Shown piece after piece: positions 1-7,732 of a stretch of 62,858 nucleotides of DNA. The stretch's first letter is position 1. Every line of letters begins with the position of its first letter. Source of the stretch: Planococcus chinensis (GTDB lineage: Bacteria; Bacillota; Bacilli; Bacillales_A; Planococcaceae); the NCBI RefSeq assembly GCF_020071995.1, contig NZ_JABWTK010000015.1:1-62858 (forward strand), given 5' to 3'. The translations under genes were made by a program, and so were the position numbers. The notes under the pieces are model-generated. The model saw nothing but the letters and a program-made list of their open reading frames with translations, was not told the DNA's origin and searched no databases.

Positions 1-11
1 AGCGCAGAATA

Positions 12-47
12 TCAAAAAAATGACCCTCCTGCTTAACAGGAGGGTCT
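12..47 (-). terminator. Intrinsic terminator, leftward
   Basis: A 10-bp GC-rich stem (GACCCTCCTG with CAGGAGGGTC) is followed on the minus strand by a run of seven T. It would stop leftward transcription coming from hmp through the repeat element at 111-310. No gene is visible in positions 1-110. Confidence 0.55.
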
Positions 48-110
48 AAAAACTCGATGTTCAATTGATTTTTCATTCAAAAACAAAGAGCTTGATGGTC
101 AAAACCTTAG

Positions 111-310
111 TTTCTCAACAAGCTGAGGAGTTGTCCCAAAAGTAATTTGGGACAACTCCTTTGCGACGAAGCTAGCGTAGCGATGCAACGGTTTTTCATG
201 TCTCGAAGCTAGCGCAGCGATGCAGAGACAGGAGCAATAGTACTCCCAACGCTTTATTAGAAGCAGGGAGCTGTCCAATAAGTCTGATATTCGACTTATT
301 GGACAGCTCC
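111..310. repeat. Composite intergenic repeat, family A, copy 1
   Basis: This non-coding stretch holds a hairpin (GAGTTGTCCCAAA with TTTGGGACAACTC), a GC-rich middle with the motif GCGACGAAGCTAGCG, and a second long hairpin (GGAGCTGTCCAATAAGTC with GACTTATTGGACAGCTCC). The same three-part order recurs at 33036-33200, and the middle motif recurs near 49151-49180. No protein is supported here. It resembles the dispersed intergenic repeats of Bacillales; mobility is inferred only from the copies. Confidence 0.7.
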
Positions 311-329
311 TTGTAAACAAACAGTTCAT

Positions 330-1520
330 TTATTGGCTCTTCAGTTCTTCCAAATCCATAGCCGGTCCAAAGAATTCGTAATGGATCCGGCTGTCATCCA
401 TGCCGATATTGCGCAGTTCTCGAATCATGCTGACCATGAACGGCACCGGTCCGCAAACATAGGCATCTCCGGCGGGATCTACATGTTCTTCCAGCATCGC
501 CCGGGTAATAAAGCCGTTTTCCTCGTCGGAATAGACGGTGCTGTAGGAAGCGTTCTCCATCCGGTTGACAAAGCTTTTAATGTCTTCATCAAACGCATGC
601 TGGTTTCGGTTCCGTGCCCCGTGAAGAAAGACCGTCGGGCGTTCCGGCGTCGAAGTGGCAACGGTTTCGAACATGCTCATCATCGGTGTGATGCCGACGC
701 CTCCGCTGATAAAAGCGACCGGTGTCGTTTTGGAAGCATCGAGGACAAACACGCCGGCTGGTGCACTGACTTCTAGCCGGTCGCCTTCGTTTACTTGTTT
801 ATGAAGGTAAATCGAAACGATTCCGTTCGGGTCATTGTCGGCTTCCCGTTTGACGGAAATGCGGAATTCATCCGGCTTGGATGCCTGGGATAAGCTATAC
901 TGCCGAATCATCGTATATTTTTCTCCAGGGATGGACACGCGCACCGAAATGTATTGGCCTGGTATATAGGTCGGCACATTGGAGCCGTCCGCTGGTTTTA
1001 AATAAAACGAAGTGATGACGTCGCTTTCTTTTACTTTGCGCGCTACAACAAAGTCCTTGAAATAATTCCAGCCGTTCTCTTGTTCGGCTGTGGTCTGGTA
1101 CATGCTCTTCTCGACGCTGATAAAGGCATCGGCAATCACGCCGTAGGCATCAGACCAGGCTTGAATAATCTCATCGGTGGCCGCATCTCCGAGCACTTCT
1201 TTCATTGCAATCAGCAGATGGGCGCCGACAATCGGATAATGTTCCGGCTTCACGCCCAGGCTGACGTGCTTATGGGCAATTTGAATAACGGCAGGCATGA
1301 TTTCCTCTAAATTGTCGATGTGGACAGCTGCTGCATAAACGGTTTTTGCCAACGCCGTCTGCTGGCGTCCCTGTGCCTGGTTCGCGTGGTTGAAAATGTT
1401 CAGCAATTCCGGATGTTCCTCAAACATTCTGCTGTAAAATCGGGTGGTAATGGCAACGCCGTGATCTTCAAGGACGGGGGCAGTGGATTTGATAATCATT
1501 CGAGTTTCGGGTGATAACAT
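330..1520 (-). CDS. hmp: Flavohemoprotein Hmp (nitric oxide dioxygenase)
   Basis: This 396-residue cytosolic enzyme oxidises NO to nitrate using O2 and NAD(P)H. Residues 1-140 are a globin domain with Tyr29, Gln53 and proximal haem ligand His85 at the classical family positions. A ferredoxin-reductase FAD domain follows (RQYSLS near 206), then an NAD-binding domain (GGVGITPM near 270). The ATG at 1520 is chosen over an in-frame start 33 bases upstream because AAAGGAGCGG precedes it at good spacing and it gives the normal Hmp length. It is divergent from nsrR, whose product is the known repressor of hmp in Bacillus. A palindrome at 1544-1562 lies between promoter and start. Confidence 0.97.
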   Translation of the reverse strand: MLSPETRMIIKSTAPVLEDHGVAITTRFYSRMFEEHPELLNIFNHANQAQGRQQTALAKTVYAAAVHIDNLEEIMPAVIQIAHKHVSLGVKPEHYPIVGAHLLIAMKEVLGDAATDEIIQAWSDAYGVIADAFISVEKSMYQTTAEQENGWNYFKDFVVARKVKESDVITSFYLKPADGSNVPTYIPGQYISVRVSIPGEKYTMIRQYSLSQASKPDEFRISVKREADNDPNGIVSIYLHKQVNEGDRLEVSAPAGVFVLDASKTTPVAFISGGVGITPMMSMFETVATSTPERPTVFLHGARNRNQHAFDEDIKSFVNRMENASYSTVYSDEENGFITRAMLEEHVDPAGDAYVCGPVPFMVSMIRELRNIGMDDSRIHYEFFGPAMDLEELKSQ

Positions 1521-1543
1521 AATCGATCCGCTCCTTTTCGATT

Positions 1544-1562
1544 TTATTTGCACGCAAATTAA
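1544..1562. promoter_or_regulatory. Candidate NsrR operator in the hmp-nsrR intergenic region
   Basis: A perfect inverted repeat, ATTTGCGTGCAAAT, extended by AT-rich flanks, sits just downstream of a plausible hmp promoter (TTGAGA, 17-base spacer, TTAATT on the minus strand). Position and symmetry fit a repressor site. NsrR as the binder is inferred from the adjacent gene. The sequence is not an obvious match to the AT-only B. subtilis NsrR box, so another regulator is possible. Confidence 0.5.
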
Positions 1563-1641
1563 CGTCTGTTCTCAACAAGTCTCAATTTCTTTTCTGAAGG
1601 TCACTTAGCGGCTATAATGAATAGGCAGGGAAGGTGAAAAA

Positions 1642-2076
1642 ATGAGACTGACAATGTACACCGACTACTCATTGCGCGTATTGATTTACTTGGCTTCAAC
1701 AGAAGAAAATAAGCTTTCGACGATTCAGGAAATTTCTGATGCTTACAATATATCGAAAAACCATTTAATGAAAGTTACTTTTGAACTCGGCAAAGCCGGC
1801 TTTATCCACACCGTCAGAGGACGGGGAGGCGGCATCCGCTTGGCAGACCTTCCAGAGAATATCAACATCGGTACCGTCGTCCGGCGCATGGAAGACGATT
1901 TCCATTTAGTTGAATGCTTTGATATGGAACATAACCGCTGCCCGATTGCGCCGGTCTGCGGACTGCGCGGTGTGCTCGGAAAAGCGCTGCATGCTTATCT
2001 GGCAGTACTGGACGAATACACGCTGGAAGATTTGCTTTTCAATAAAGAAGGCCTCCGCGCGATTTTGCAACCTTAA
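1642..2076 (+). CDS. nsrR: Rrf2-family NO-sensing repressor NsrR
   Basis: The product is a 144-residue winged-helix Rrf2 regulator. Cys92, Cys100 and Cys106 (C-x7-C-x5-C) match the three cluster-ligating cysteines of B. subtilis NsrR, whose [4Fe-4S] cluster is nitrosylated by NO. The N-terminal helix-turn-helix covers roughly residues 1-65 and ends in the family's RGRGGGIRLA wing. GGAAGGTG precedes the ATG, and a TATAAT hexamer at 1613-1618 is a likely -10 box. The gene is divergent from hmp, its expected target. Related Rrf2 proteins (IscR, CymR) lack this cysteine spacing, so NsrR is preferred. Confidence 0.93.
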   Translation: MRLTMYTDYSLRVLIYLASTEENKLSTIQEISDAYNISKNHLMKVTFELGKAGFIHTVRGRGGGIRLADLPENINIGTVVRRMEDDFHLVECFDMEHNRCPIAPVCGLRGVLGKALHAYLAVLDEYTLEDLLFNKEGLRAILQP

Positions 2077-2079
2077 AAA

Positions 2080-2108
2080 AACGGCTCAAATAAATGAGCC
2101 GTTTTTTT
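2080..2108. terminator. Bidirectional terminator between nsrR and the PNPOx-like gene
   Basis: The stem AACGGCTCA / TGAGCCGTT has seven T after it on the plus strand and seven A before it, so it can serve nsrR and the convergent gene on the minus strand. Confidence 0.85.
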
Positions 2109-2113
2109 GTATT

Positions 2114-2536
2114 CTATAATTGAAGCGTTTGCGGCTCTTTGCCTTTTTTATTGATCAGGCGGGCACGATCCGGTTTGATGGCTAAAATGACAAGATTCGG
2201 ATCATCCGGTCCGGAGAACCAGCCTTCCAAATGTTCGTTCCATACTTTATCAATCATGCTTTGGTCATCGTGAACACCCATCGTGCCTTCAATTTCAAGG
2301 AACGCATCTCCGACGCCTTGGCCTTCATAGCCTAACAGGATGTGCGCATGGGGATTGGCTTCAAGCTCGTCGACTTTTTGAGTTTGTTTGTTGGTTGCGG
2401 TGTATAAAGTGAATTCATCGTTGAAAAACGTCATGTAACGGGAATGCGGCTTATCGCCTTTCACCGTTGATAAAATACCAACATGGCTTTCCTCTAAAAT
2501 TTTCAAGGCATTCTGCTTCAATTCTTCCTGATTCAT
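2114..2536 (-). CDS. PNPOx-fold (general stress protein 26-like) flavin protein
   Basis: This 140-residue protein has the split-barrel FMN-binding fold of the pyridoxamine-5'-phosphate oxidase family. Visible features are the ILSTVKGDKPHSRYMTFF strand pair near 22-40 and the GYEGQGVGDAFLEIEG region near 70-86, as in general stress protein 26 homologues. The ATG at 2536 is chosen because AAGGAG precedes it; an upstream in-frame extension has no family match. The substrate is unknown: such proteins bind FMN, F420 or haem, and most small Bacillales members are uncharacterised stress proteins. It is convergent with nsrR and probably transcribed alone. Confidence 0.85.
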   Translation of the reverse strand: MNQEELKQNALKILEESHVGILSTVKGDKPHSRYMTFFNDEFTLYTATNKQTQKVDELEANPHAHILLGYEGQGVGDAFLEIEGTMGVHDDQSMIDKVWNEHLEGWFSGPDDPNLVILAIKPDRARLINKKGKEPQTLQL

Positions 2537-2647
2537 CCTCTTCACTCCTTTAGTAGTTTGCTGCTCTTTATCTATATTCCTGTTTAAAATCTTGCTAAAC
2601 ATTAGAAGCTGTAAATCATCGGAAGATCGGAGTATCTGCCAAAGCAA

Positions 2648-2680
2648 AACAAAAAGGCCTGCTGGGAAGCAGGCCTTTAA
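2648..2680 (-). terminator. Terminator of the EamA transporter gene
   Basis: The stem AAAGGCCTGCT / AGCAGGCCTTT overlaps the stop codon and is followed on the minus strand by TTTTTGTTTT. Confidence 0.85.
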
Positions 2681-3570
2681 ACGGGTTCTACAATTTTCGG
2701 GTTTCGGCTGAATATGCTTGGCAGCACCATGCCGAATAATATAACGAAGATGCCGACTACTTGAAGAATCGTCAAAGTTTCATTCAAGACCAGAACCGAA
2801 GCGATAACGGCTACCGGCAGTTCCATAGCGCTTAAAATGGAAGCGAGCCCGGAGCCGACATGCGGCACGGCAATCGAGAAAAAGCAGATGGGCATGATAA
2901 TGCCGAAAAATCCGAGCAACAAGCCATATACCCACAGGCCTTCATTAAAGAGCTGTCCGTTCCAGACGATTTCCGGTGTCTGGAAAATCGAGATCACAAT
3001 AGCGGCCGCGAAAGAAACAAAAAACAAACGGGTCGTAGTATCCATGCCTTCGACTTTTATGCCGTTGACAAACATAAAGGCAGAAAAACAGAATGCCGCT
3101 CCGATGCCCCAAGCCCATCCTTGCCAAGGGATGCTGCTGAGATCTGCGTCAATAACTCCCGCAGCAAGTATTGTGCCGCCGAACAATAAAACCAATGAAA
3201 CGGCTTCGGTGCGTTTCAGCCATCGGCGGTGCACGATGCAATCCAGGAACATGCCGATCCAGGTGAATTGGAATAGCAGGACGACTGCGAGGGAAGCGGG
3301 CAAATAGACGAGGGATTGCCCGTACACCATTCCGGTTGCAGCGGTGAACGTGCCGGACAACGCCAATACTTTCCAGCCGCGCAGGCGGGGGATTTTTCGT
3401 TTCGTAAAGAGCAGCAGCAACACTGCAAGTGCAAAGCCGATAAAGTATTGGCTTGTTACCGCTTCAGCCGCGGTAAATCCGTTGGCCATGGCCACTTTGA
3501 TAATCGTTGAAAGGATGCCGTAACAGCTTGCTGCTACCACAACCATAAGAGGGTAAATCCAATTTTTCAT
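2677..3570 (-). CDS. EamA/DMT-family transporter
   Basis: This is a membrane protein of about 297 residues with ten predicted hydrophobic segments and two EamA repeats, the usual drug/metabolite transporter layout. The first repeat begins with the ASCYGILSTIIKVA segment after residue 10. The second ends in a LNETLTILQVVGIFVILFG segment, a family hallmark. ATG 3570 is preferred over a GTG 12 bases upstream because AGGAG would overlap the GTG. The substrate (amino acids, metabolites or drugs) cannot be read from sequence. It is monocistronic with its own terminator. Two other EamA genes occur at 15274 and 44396. Confidence 0.9.
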   Translation of the reverse strand: MKNWIYPLMVVVAASCYGILSTIIKVAMANGFTAAEAVTSQYFIGFALAVLLLLFTKRKIPRLRGWKVLALSGTFTAATGMVYGQSLVYLPASLAVVLLFQFTWIGMFLDCIVHRRWLKRTEAVSLVLLFGGTILAAGVIDADLSSIPWQGWAWGIGAAFCFSAFMFVNGIKVEGMDTTTRLFFVSFAAAIVISIFQTPEIVWNGQLFNEGLWVYGLLLGFFGIIMPICFFSIAVPHVGSGLASILSAMELPVAVIASVLVLNETLTILQVVGIFVILFGMVLPSIFSRNPKIVEPV

Positions 3571-3609
3571 TCGTAAGGTCACTCCTGTTCATTCAAGAAT
3601 CATAACACA

Positions 3610-3640
3610 GAAAAACCGCATGGTGGGCACCATGCGGTTC
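3610..3640 (-). terminator. Terminator of the small acidic protein gene
   Basis: The stem AACCGCATGGTG / CACCATGCGGTT is followed on the minus strand by TTTTT. Confidence 0.75.
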
Positions 3641-3667
3641 TTCAGAAAAGTAGGTTAATTCTGAGCA

Positions 3668-3898
3668 TTAATCCGGGAAGAGCTTGTCGCTTCCAGAACT
3701 GTCTTTTGTCGAACGTTTATTTTCTTCATCGTCCATATTTTCTTTTAGATCCTCTAAAGGAATGGCATCGACAGTCTCTTCTTCTTTGAACATTTCGTGC
3801 ATCGTTTCTTTATCTGTTTTGACCTGTTCCGGATTATCTCTGGATGGCGTATCTCTTGTTTCGCGGTTTTCTTCATTGAAAGGTTTTTTGTCTGTCAT
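3668..3898 (-). CDS. Small acidic hydrophilic protein, unknown function
   Basis: The 76-residue product is very rich in Asp, Glu, Lys, Asn and Ser, with no hydrophobic segment, cysteine or recognisable domain. It is probably largely disordered. GAAAGAGGTG before the ATG at 3898 supports translation and decides this start over one three codons upstream. A strong terminator follows. Small disordered proteins of this type are common in Planococcaceae and some are stress-related, but nothing in the sequence assigns a role. It is divergent from the STAS gene, sharing about 140 bases of upstream DNA. Confidence 0.65.
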   Translation of the reverse strand: MTDKKPFNEENRETRDTPSRDNPEQVKTDKETMHEMFKEEETVDAIPLEDLKENMDDEENKRSTKDSSGSDKLFPD

Positions 3899-4042
3899 GA
3901 GAAGCACCTCTTTCTAAATGTCATTAGTTTTGTATTCCTCAAATGGCTTCACCTCAAACATGAGCTGCTTGCTGGTCTGTATGCTTTAGGTGACAGGAGA
4001 GGGTATGGTAAAATGAAAACAGAGAATGAAAGGAGTCAACAC

Positions 4043-5062
4043 ATGGAAACAAAACCGGCAATAAATGTAGGCGGCCTGCAATTTGCATGGGATCTGGAAG
4101 AAGGCCAATTCTTATTTGAAGGCCAGGATGCTGTGCTATTTTGGACCGCAAGTGCAATGAAAATGTTTTTTGATACGATAGAAGAAATTTCAGGAGAAGA
4201 CGCAGCAAGCGTGGTATTGGAGACTACCGGTTTCCGCCAGGGCTTATTGGTCGGTGAATACTTTACCGGAATGAAAAACGTCAGCATTTCTGAAGCGGCG
4301 CATTTGATTACCAATACATATGCATCTGCAGGATGGGGAAGAGCAAGCATCCACGATTTGGATGAATCTGCAGGGACCCTCCAGGTGAATTTGAAAAACA
4401 GTTGGGAACATAAGATTAACGTAGCACAAGGGAAAAAAGAGGGCGGAAGATACTTGGCTGCGCATTACGCCGGCATCTTCACTTTGCTGTTAGGCCGCAA
4501 TATTTGGTACCGCGTCCTGCATCACCAAATTGAGGGCCATCCGGAAACGGTCATTGAGTATTTCCCTTCCGAAAAAAATATTGAAGAAAATATTCACCGG
4601 CTTGCCCGCTTGAAAGAAGCCGAGCAAATCAGCCAATTGGAACGGCTGGTCGATGAAAAAACGGCAGAACTCAATGAACTGATCAAGGAAATTTCTTCGC
4701 CGATCATCCCGGTGCTTGAAGACATCGTGGTTGTTCCTTTGCTTGGAACTTACGACGAAGCACGGGCAGAAGAGCTCTTGGTCAAAACTTTGCAAAATCT
4801 TCCGAAGTATAAAGCAAGATATTTGGTGCTTGATTTAACCGGCTTAAACAATAATTTTACGCTTCATGCCGCAGCACTGATCGATAAATTGGGATCAACG
4901 GCTTCGTTGATCGGAACTGATACAATTTTGGTCGGCATTGCACCGAAAATGAGCATGGTGATTACCGAATCAGGTTTAAACCTTTCCAAATTCAACTGCT
5001 TCCAAACGCTGCAGCACGGCATTCACTACGCGCTGGCGCAAAATGGCCGCAGCATCATTTGA
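4043..5062 (+). CDS. STAS-domain regulator with V4R/XylR-N-like sensor half
   Basis: This 339-residue cytosolic protein has two parts. Residues about 1-190 resemble the V4R/XylR_N ligand-binding fold: there is a GLLVGEYF segment near 70 and a typical GRYLAAHYAGIFTLLLG stretch near 140, but the usual cysteine pair is missing. After a short coiled coil (about 190-230), residues 230-335 form a STAS domain of the RsbR/RsbS type, with the DLTGL strand and a Thr aligning with RsbR Thr171. The second RsbR site, Thr205, appears replaced by Val. A stressosome-like adaptor sensing a small molecule is inferred. No rsbT/rsbS neighbour is present. AAAGGAGT precedes the ATG. Confidence 0.75.
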   Translation: METKPAINVGGLQFAWDLEEGQFLFEGQDAVLFWTASAMKMFFDTIEEISGEDAASVVLETTGFRQGLLVGEYFTGMKNVSISEAAHLITNTYASAGWGRASIHDLDESAGTLQVNLKNSWEHKINVAQGKKEGGRYLAAHYAGIFTLLLGRNIWYRVLHHQIEGHPETVIEYFPSEKNIEENIHRLARLKEAEQISQLERLVDEKTAELNELIKEISSPIIPVLEDIVVVPLLGTYDEARAEELLVKTLQNLPKYKARYLVLDLTGLNNNFTLHAAALIDKLGSTASLIGTDTILVGIAPKMSMVITESGLNLSKFNCFQTLQHGIHYALAQNGRSII

Positions 5063-5066
5063 ATAA

Positions 5067-5094
5067 AAAATAAGCGCCCGCAGGCGCTTATTTT
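5067..5094. terminator. Bidirectional terminator between STAS gene and pepT
   Basis: The stem AATAAGCGCC / GGCGCTTATT is flanked by an A run on the left and a T run on the right. It serves both convergent genes. Confidence 0.85.
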
Positions 5095-6311
5095 TGTTCC
5101 ACCGATTTTACAATCTCCACGATCACTTGTGTGGCTTTTTCCATGTTCTGTACCGAAATGAATTCGTACTGGCCGTGATAGTTTTCGCCGCCAGTGAAAA
5201 TGTTCGGCGTTGGCAAGCCCATATACGACAATTGCGAACCGTCTGTTCCGCCGCGGACCGGTACGATATTCGGCTCGATTCCGAGCGCCTTCATGGCCGC
5301 TTCAGCTGCGTCCACAATTTCCATGACCGGTTCGATTTTTTCGCGCATATTATAGTACTGGTCTTCAACTTCAAGCTTAATGGCTTCTGTGCCATATTGC
5401 TCCTGCAGCTTCGCAGCTGTTTTTTGCATATGGCTTTTTTTCGCTTCGAAAGCGTCTTTGTCAAAGTCGCGGATGATGTACGAAAGAACCGCTTTTTCTA
5501 CATCTCCTTTAAAGCTGTTTAAATGGATAAACCCTTCGTAGCCTTCTGTCAATTCTGGTACTTCGTTTTTCGGCATTTCTTCCTGGAAACGGATAGCGAC
5601 GGTTTGGGCGTTGATCATCTTGTTTTTAGCAGAACCCGGATGGACGCTTTTCCCTTGGACCGTCAATTTGGCGGCAGCAGCGTTAAAGCTTTCATACTGC
5701 AGTTCGCCAAGCGGACCGCCGTCCATCGTATATGCGAAGTCAGCAGCAAAACGGCCGACGTCGAATTTATGCGGCCCGCGCCCGATTTCTTCATCCGGCG
5801 TAAACGCCACGCGGATTTTGCCGTGCTTAATCTCCGGATGTTGGATCAAATATTCCATCGCCGTCATGATTTCAGCGACGCCCGCTTTATTGTCAGCGCC
5901 AAGCAAGGTCGTGCCGTCGGTTGTAATAAGCGTGTGGCCGACGTAATTTTTCAAGTCCGGGAAGTCGGAAACCGCCATTGTGACGTTTGAACTCAATTGA
6001 ATATCGTTGCCGTCGTAGTTTTCGATGCGCTGCGGATTGACGTTTTTTCCGGTGAAATCTGTCGCAGTATCCACATGCGCTAAGAAGCCGACCACCGGCA
6101 ATTCTTTGTCGGTATTGGACGGCAAGGTGCCGAACAGGTAACCGAATTCGTCCATGCCGACATCTTCCAGACCGATATCGTTCATTTCCTTTTCCAATAC
6201 GTTCAGTAAATCCCACTGGCCGAGTGTTGATGGCGTTTCGGTGCTTTCAAAATCAGATTGTGTATCGATTTTTGCATAACGAACCAAGCGTTCAATTAAA
6301 GCTTCAAACAT
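5088..6311 (-). CDS. pepT: Peptidase T (aminotripeptidase)
   Basis: This 407-residue cytosolic M20B metallopeptidase releases N-terminal residues from tripeptides. Family metal and catalytic motifs are present: [12 protein letters not shown] (His79, Asp81), [11 protein letters not shown] with the bridging Asp near 142, and TPDEEIGRG with the general-base Glu near 175. The lid domain contains [14 protein letters not shown]. Length matches PepT. GGGGGA precedes the ATG. The upstream region carries an unusual five-copy 21-bp direct repeat (6372-6476). The gene appears to be transcribed alone. Confidence 0.96.
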   Translation of the reverse strand: MFEALIERLVRYAKIDTQSDFESTETPSTLGQWDLLNVLEKEMNDIGLEDVGMDEFGYLFGTLPSNTDKELPVVGFLAHVDTATDFTGKNVNPQRIENYDGNDIQLSSNVTMAVSDFPDLKNYVGHTLITTDGTTLLGADNKAGVAEIMTAMEYLIQHPEIKHGKIRVAFTPDEEIGRGPHKFDVGRFAADFAYTMDGGPLGELQYESFNAAAAKLTVQGKSVHPGSAKNKMINAQTVAIRFQEEMPKNEVPELTEGYEGFIHLNSFKGDVEKAVLSYIIRDFDKDAFEAKKSHMQKTAAKLQEQYGTEAIKLEVEDQYYNMREKIEPVMEIVDAAEAAMKALGIEPNIVPVRGGTDGSQLSYMGLPTPNIFTGGENYHGQYEFISVQNMEKATQVIVEIVKSVEQK

Positions 6312-6371
6312 GTGCAGTTCCCCCTAAGATATGTATTCTCTTTATTTTAGCACGAAAAAAGAGAATTTTGG

Positions 6372-6476
6372 AAATACGCTCGGTTGAAGGGAAGATATGC
6401 ACAGTAAAGGTTAAAATACGCCCAGTTGCATCTAAAATACGCCCAGTTGAGGTTGAAATACGCTTCTGCAATAAAA
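6372..6476. repeat. Five direct repeats with an exact 21-bp period
   Basis: The octamer AAATACGC starts at 6372, 6414, 6435 and 6456, and a degenerate copy (AGATATGC) starts at 6393, giving a strict 21-bp step. The fuller unit reads about AAATACGCCCAGTTGAGGTT. The array lies in the gap between the start of pepT and the end of the upstream amidohydrolase gene, so it is in the pepT upstream region. Binding sites spaced two helical turns apart, or a simple tandem expansion, would both fit. Confidence 0.8.
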
Positions 6477-6500
6477 AAAGGCAGCGAACTTCGCTGCCTT
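6470..6500 (-). terminator. Terminator of the metNPQ-amidohydrolase operon
   Basis: The stem AAAGGCAGCGAA / TTCGCTGCCTTT is followed on the minus strand by seven T, just after the last gene of the operon. Confidence 0.85.
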
Positions 6501-6504
6501 TCCT

Positions 6505-7713
6505 TTATTTCTTGCTATTCTTCTCAATCAACGACTGCGCGTGTGCTTGTTTTACTTCTTCAAGCAAGGCAGCATCCGTCAACAGGCGGTATCCCGTATT
6601 CGCCAATGCTTTCGCGCCGCGAACCAATGCTTCATTGCCGGCATCGGACTTGGCCGCTTCACGGAATTCAGCAGTATGGGCAATCAAGTCATCCGGACCG
6701 ATCTTGATGTACGGATGAGCCGTCGGCACTTCGTAGCTGATGTTGCCGGCATCCGTTGAACCGAGTCCTTTCGAGCGGGACGCGGCGACTTCTTCGCCGA
6801 CCGCCAGCAGTTCTTCGCGCACAATTGCATCCAAGGCATCGGTCAGCACCAGATCTTTCACTTCGTTCTGGAACCGCTCAATTTTGACCGTTGCTCCAGT
6901 GGCAAGGGCAGCGCCTTCAGCAATGGACCGGATTTTTCGTGCGGTGTCTTCGGTCTTCTTCCAGGAATCGGCTCGGATGTAAAAACGGGCCGAAGCGTAT
7001 TCCGGGATGATGTTCGGCGCATCGCCGCCGTGCGTGATGATGCCATGGACGCGGGCATCAGACGGCAACTGCTGGCGCAAGGCATTGATGCCGTTGAACA
7101 ATTGAAGCGCCGCATCGAGTGCATTGATGCCTTCTTCAGGAGAAGCTGCGGCATGCGCCGGCTTGCCGTAAAAATGAAAATCAAGCGGGTCGACCGCGAG
7201 GGAAGGGCCGGTGATGGCCGATTTCCCGGATGGATGGATCATCAATGCAGCATCAATTCCTTGAAGCAGTCCGTGTTTTACAAAACTTCCCTTGGCGCTG
7301 CCGTTCGGTCCGCCTTCTTCGGCCGGCGTCCCGAGCACCACGACGCGTCCGCCCGTAGAAGAAAAAGTTTCCGAAAGGGCAATCGCCGCTGCGACACTGG
7401 TCGTACCGATAATATTATGGCCGCAAGCATGTCCGAGGCCCGGCAAGGCATCGTATTCAGCAAGGTAAGCAATCGTCGGACCTGGAAGCGCGCTTTCTTT
7501 GCTGGCAAAAAATGCGGTCGCATGTCCGGCAACGCCCGTTTCAACAGTGAAACCGGCAACCTCCAGCAACTCCACTAAAGTGGCGCTGGCAAACACTTCT
7601 TCATTGCCGATTTCCGGTTTGGCATGGATGGCCTGGCTGGTGGCGATATACTCTTCGCGTTTTGAGTCGATGGCCTGGGAAATGGTTAAGGCTGCTTCTT
7701 GGATAGCTGTCAT
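6505..7713 (-). CDS. M20-family amidohydrolase, probable N-acyl amino acid deacylase
   Basis: This 402-residue metallohydrolase belongs to the M20D/AbgB-PM20D2 branch. Visible motifs are the AEYDALPGLGHACGHNIIG metal site near 87-105, the acid pair in TPAEEGGPNGSAKG near 133, and STDAGNISYEVPTAHPY near 322. GGAGG precedes the ATG. It is the last gene of a SAM-riboswitch operon for methionine uptake, 20 bases after metQ. In Bacillus, similar amidohydrolases sit beside sulfur amino acid transporters and deacetylate N-acetyl sulfur amino acids. Salvage of N-acylated methionine or cysteine compounds is therefore a reasonable inference, but dipeptides or aminobenzoyl-glutamate-like substrates are also possible. 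Confidence 0.88.
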   Translation of the reverse strand: MTAIQEAALTISQAIDSKREEYIATSQAIHAKPEIGNEEVFASATLVELLEVAGFTVETGVAGHATAFFASKESALPGPTIAYLAEYDALPGLGHACGHNIIGTTSVAAAIALSETFSSTGGRVVVLGTPAEEGGPNGSAKGSFVKHGLLQGIDAALMIHPSGKSAITGPSLAVDPLDFHFYGKPAHAAASPEEGINALDAALQLFNGINALRQQLPSDARVHGIITHGGDAPNIIPEYASARFYIRADSWKKTEDTARKIRSIAEGAALATGATVKIERFQNEVKDLVLTDALDAIVREELLAVGEEVAASRSKGLGSTDAGNISYEVPTAHPYIKIGPDDLIAHTAEFREAAKSDAGNEALVRGAKALANTGYRLLTDAALLEEVKQAHAQSLIEKNSKK

Positions 7714-7732
7714 TGATGTTCCTCCTCAGGGT

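Noticed and set aside
333..776. Plus-strand ORF of 147 codons inside hmp
   Set aside because: Antisense shadow of a clearly conserved flavohemoprotein; no ribosome binding site or family match.
6224..6718. Plus-strand ORF whose middle reads as a seven-residue peptide repeat
   Set aside because: The peptide repeat is only the 21-bp DNA repeat in translation; both ends overlap real genes on the other strand.
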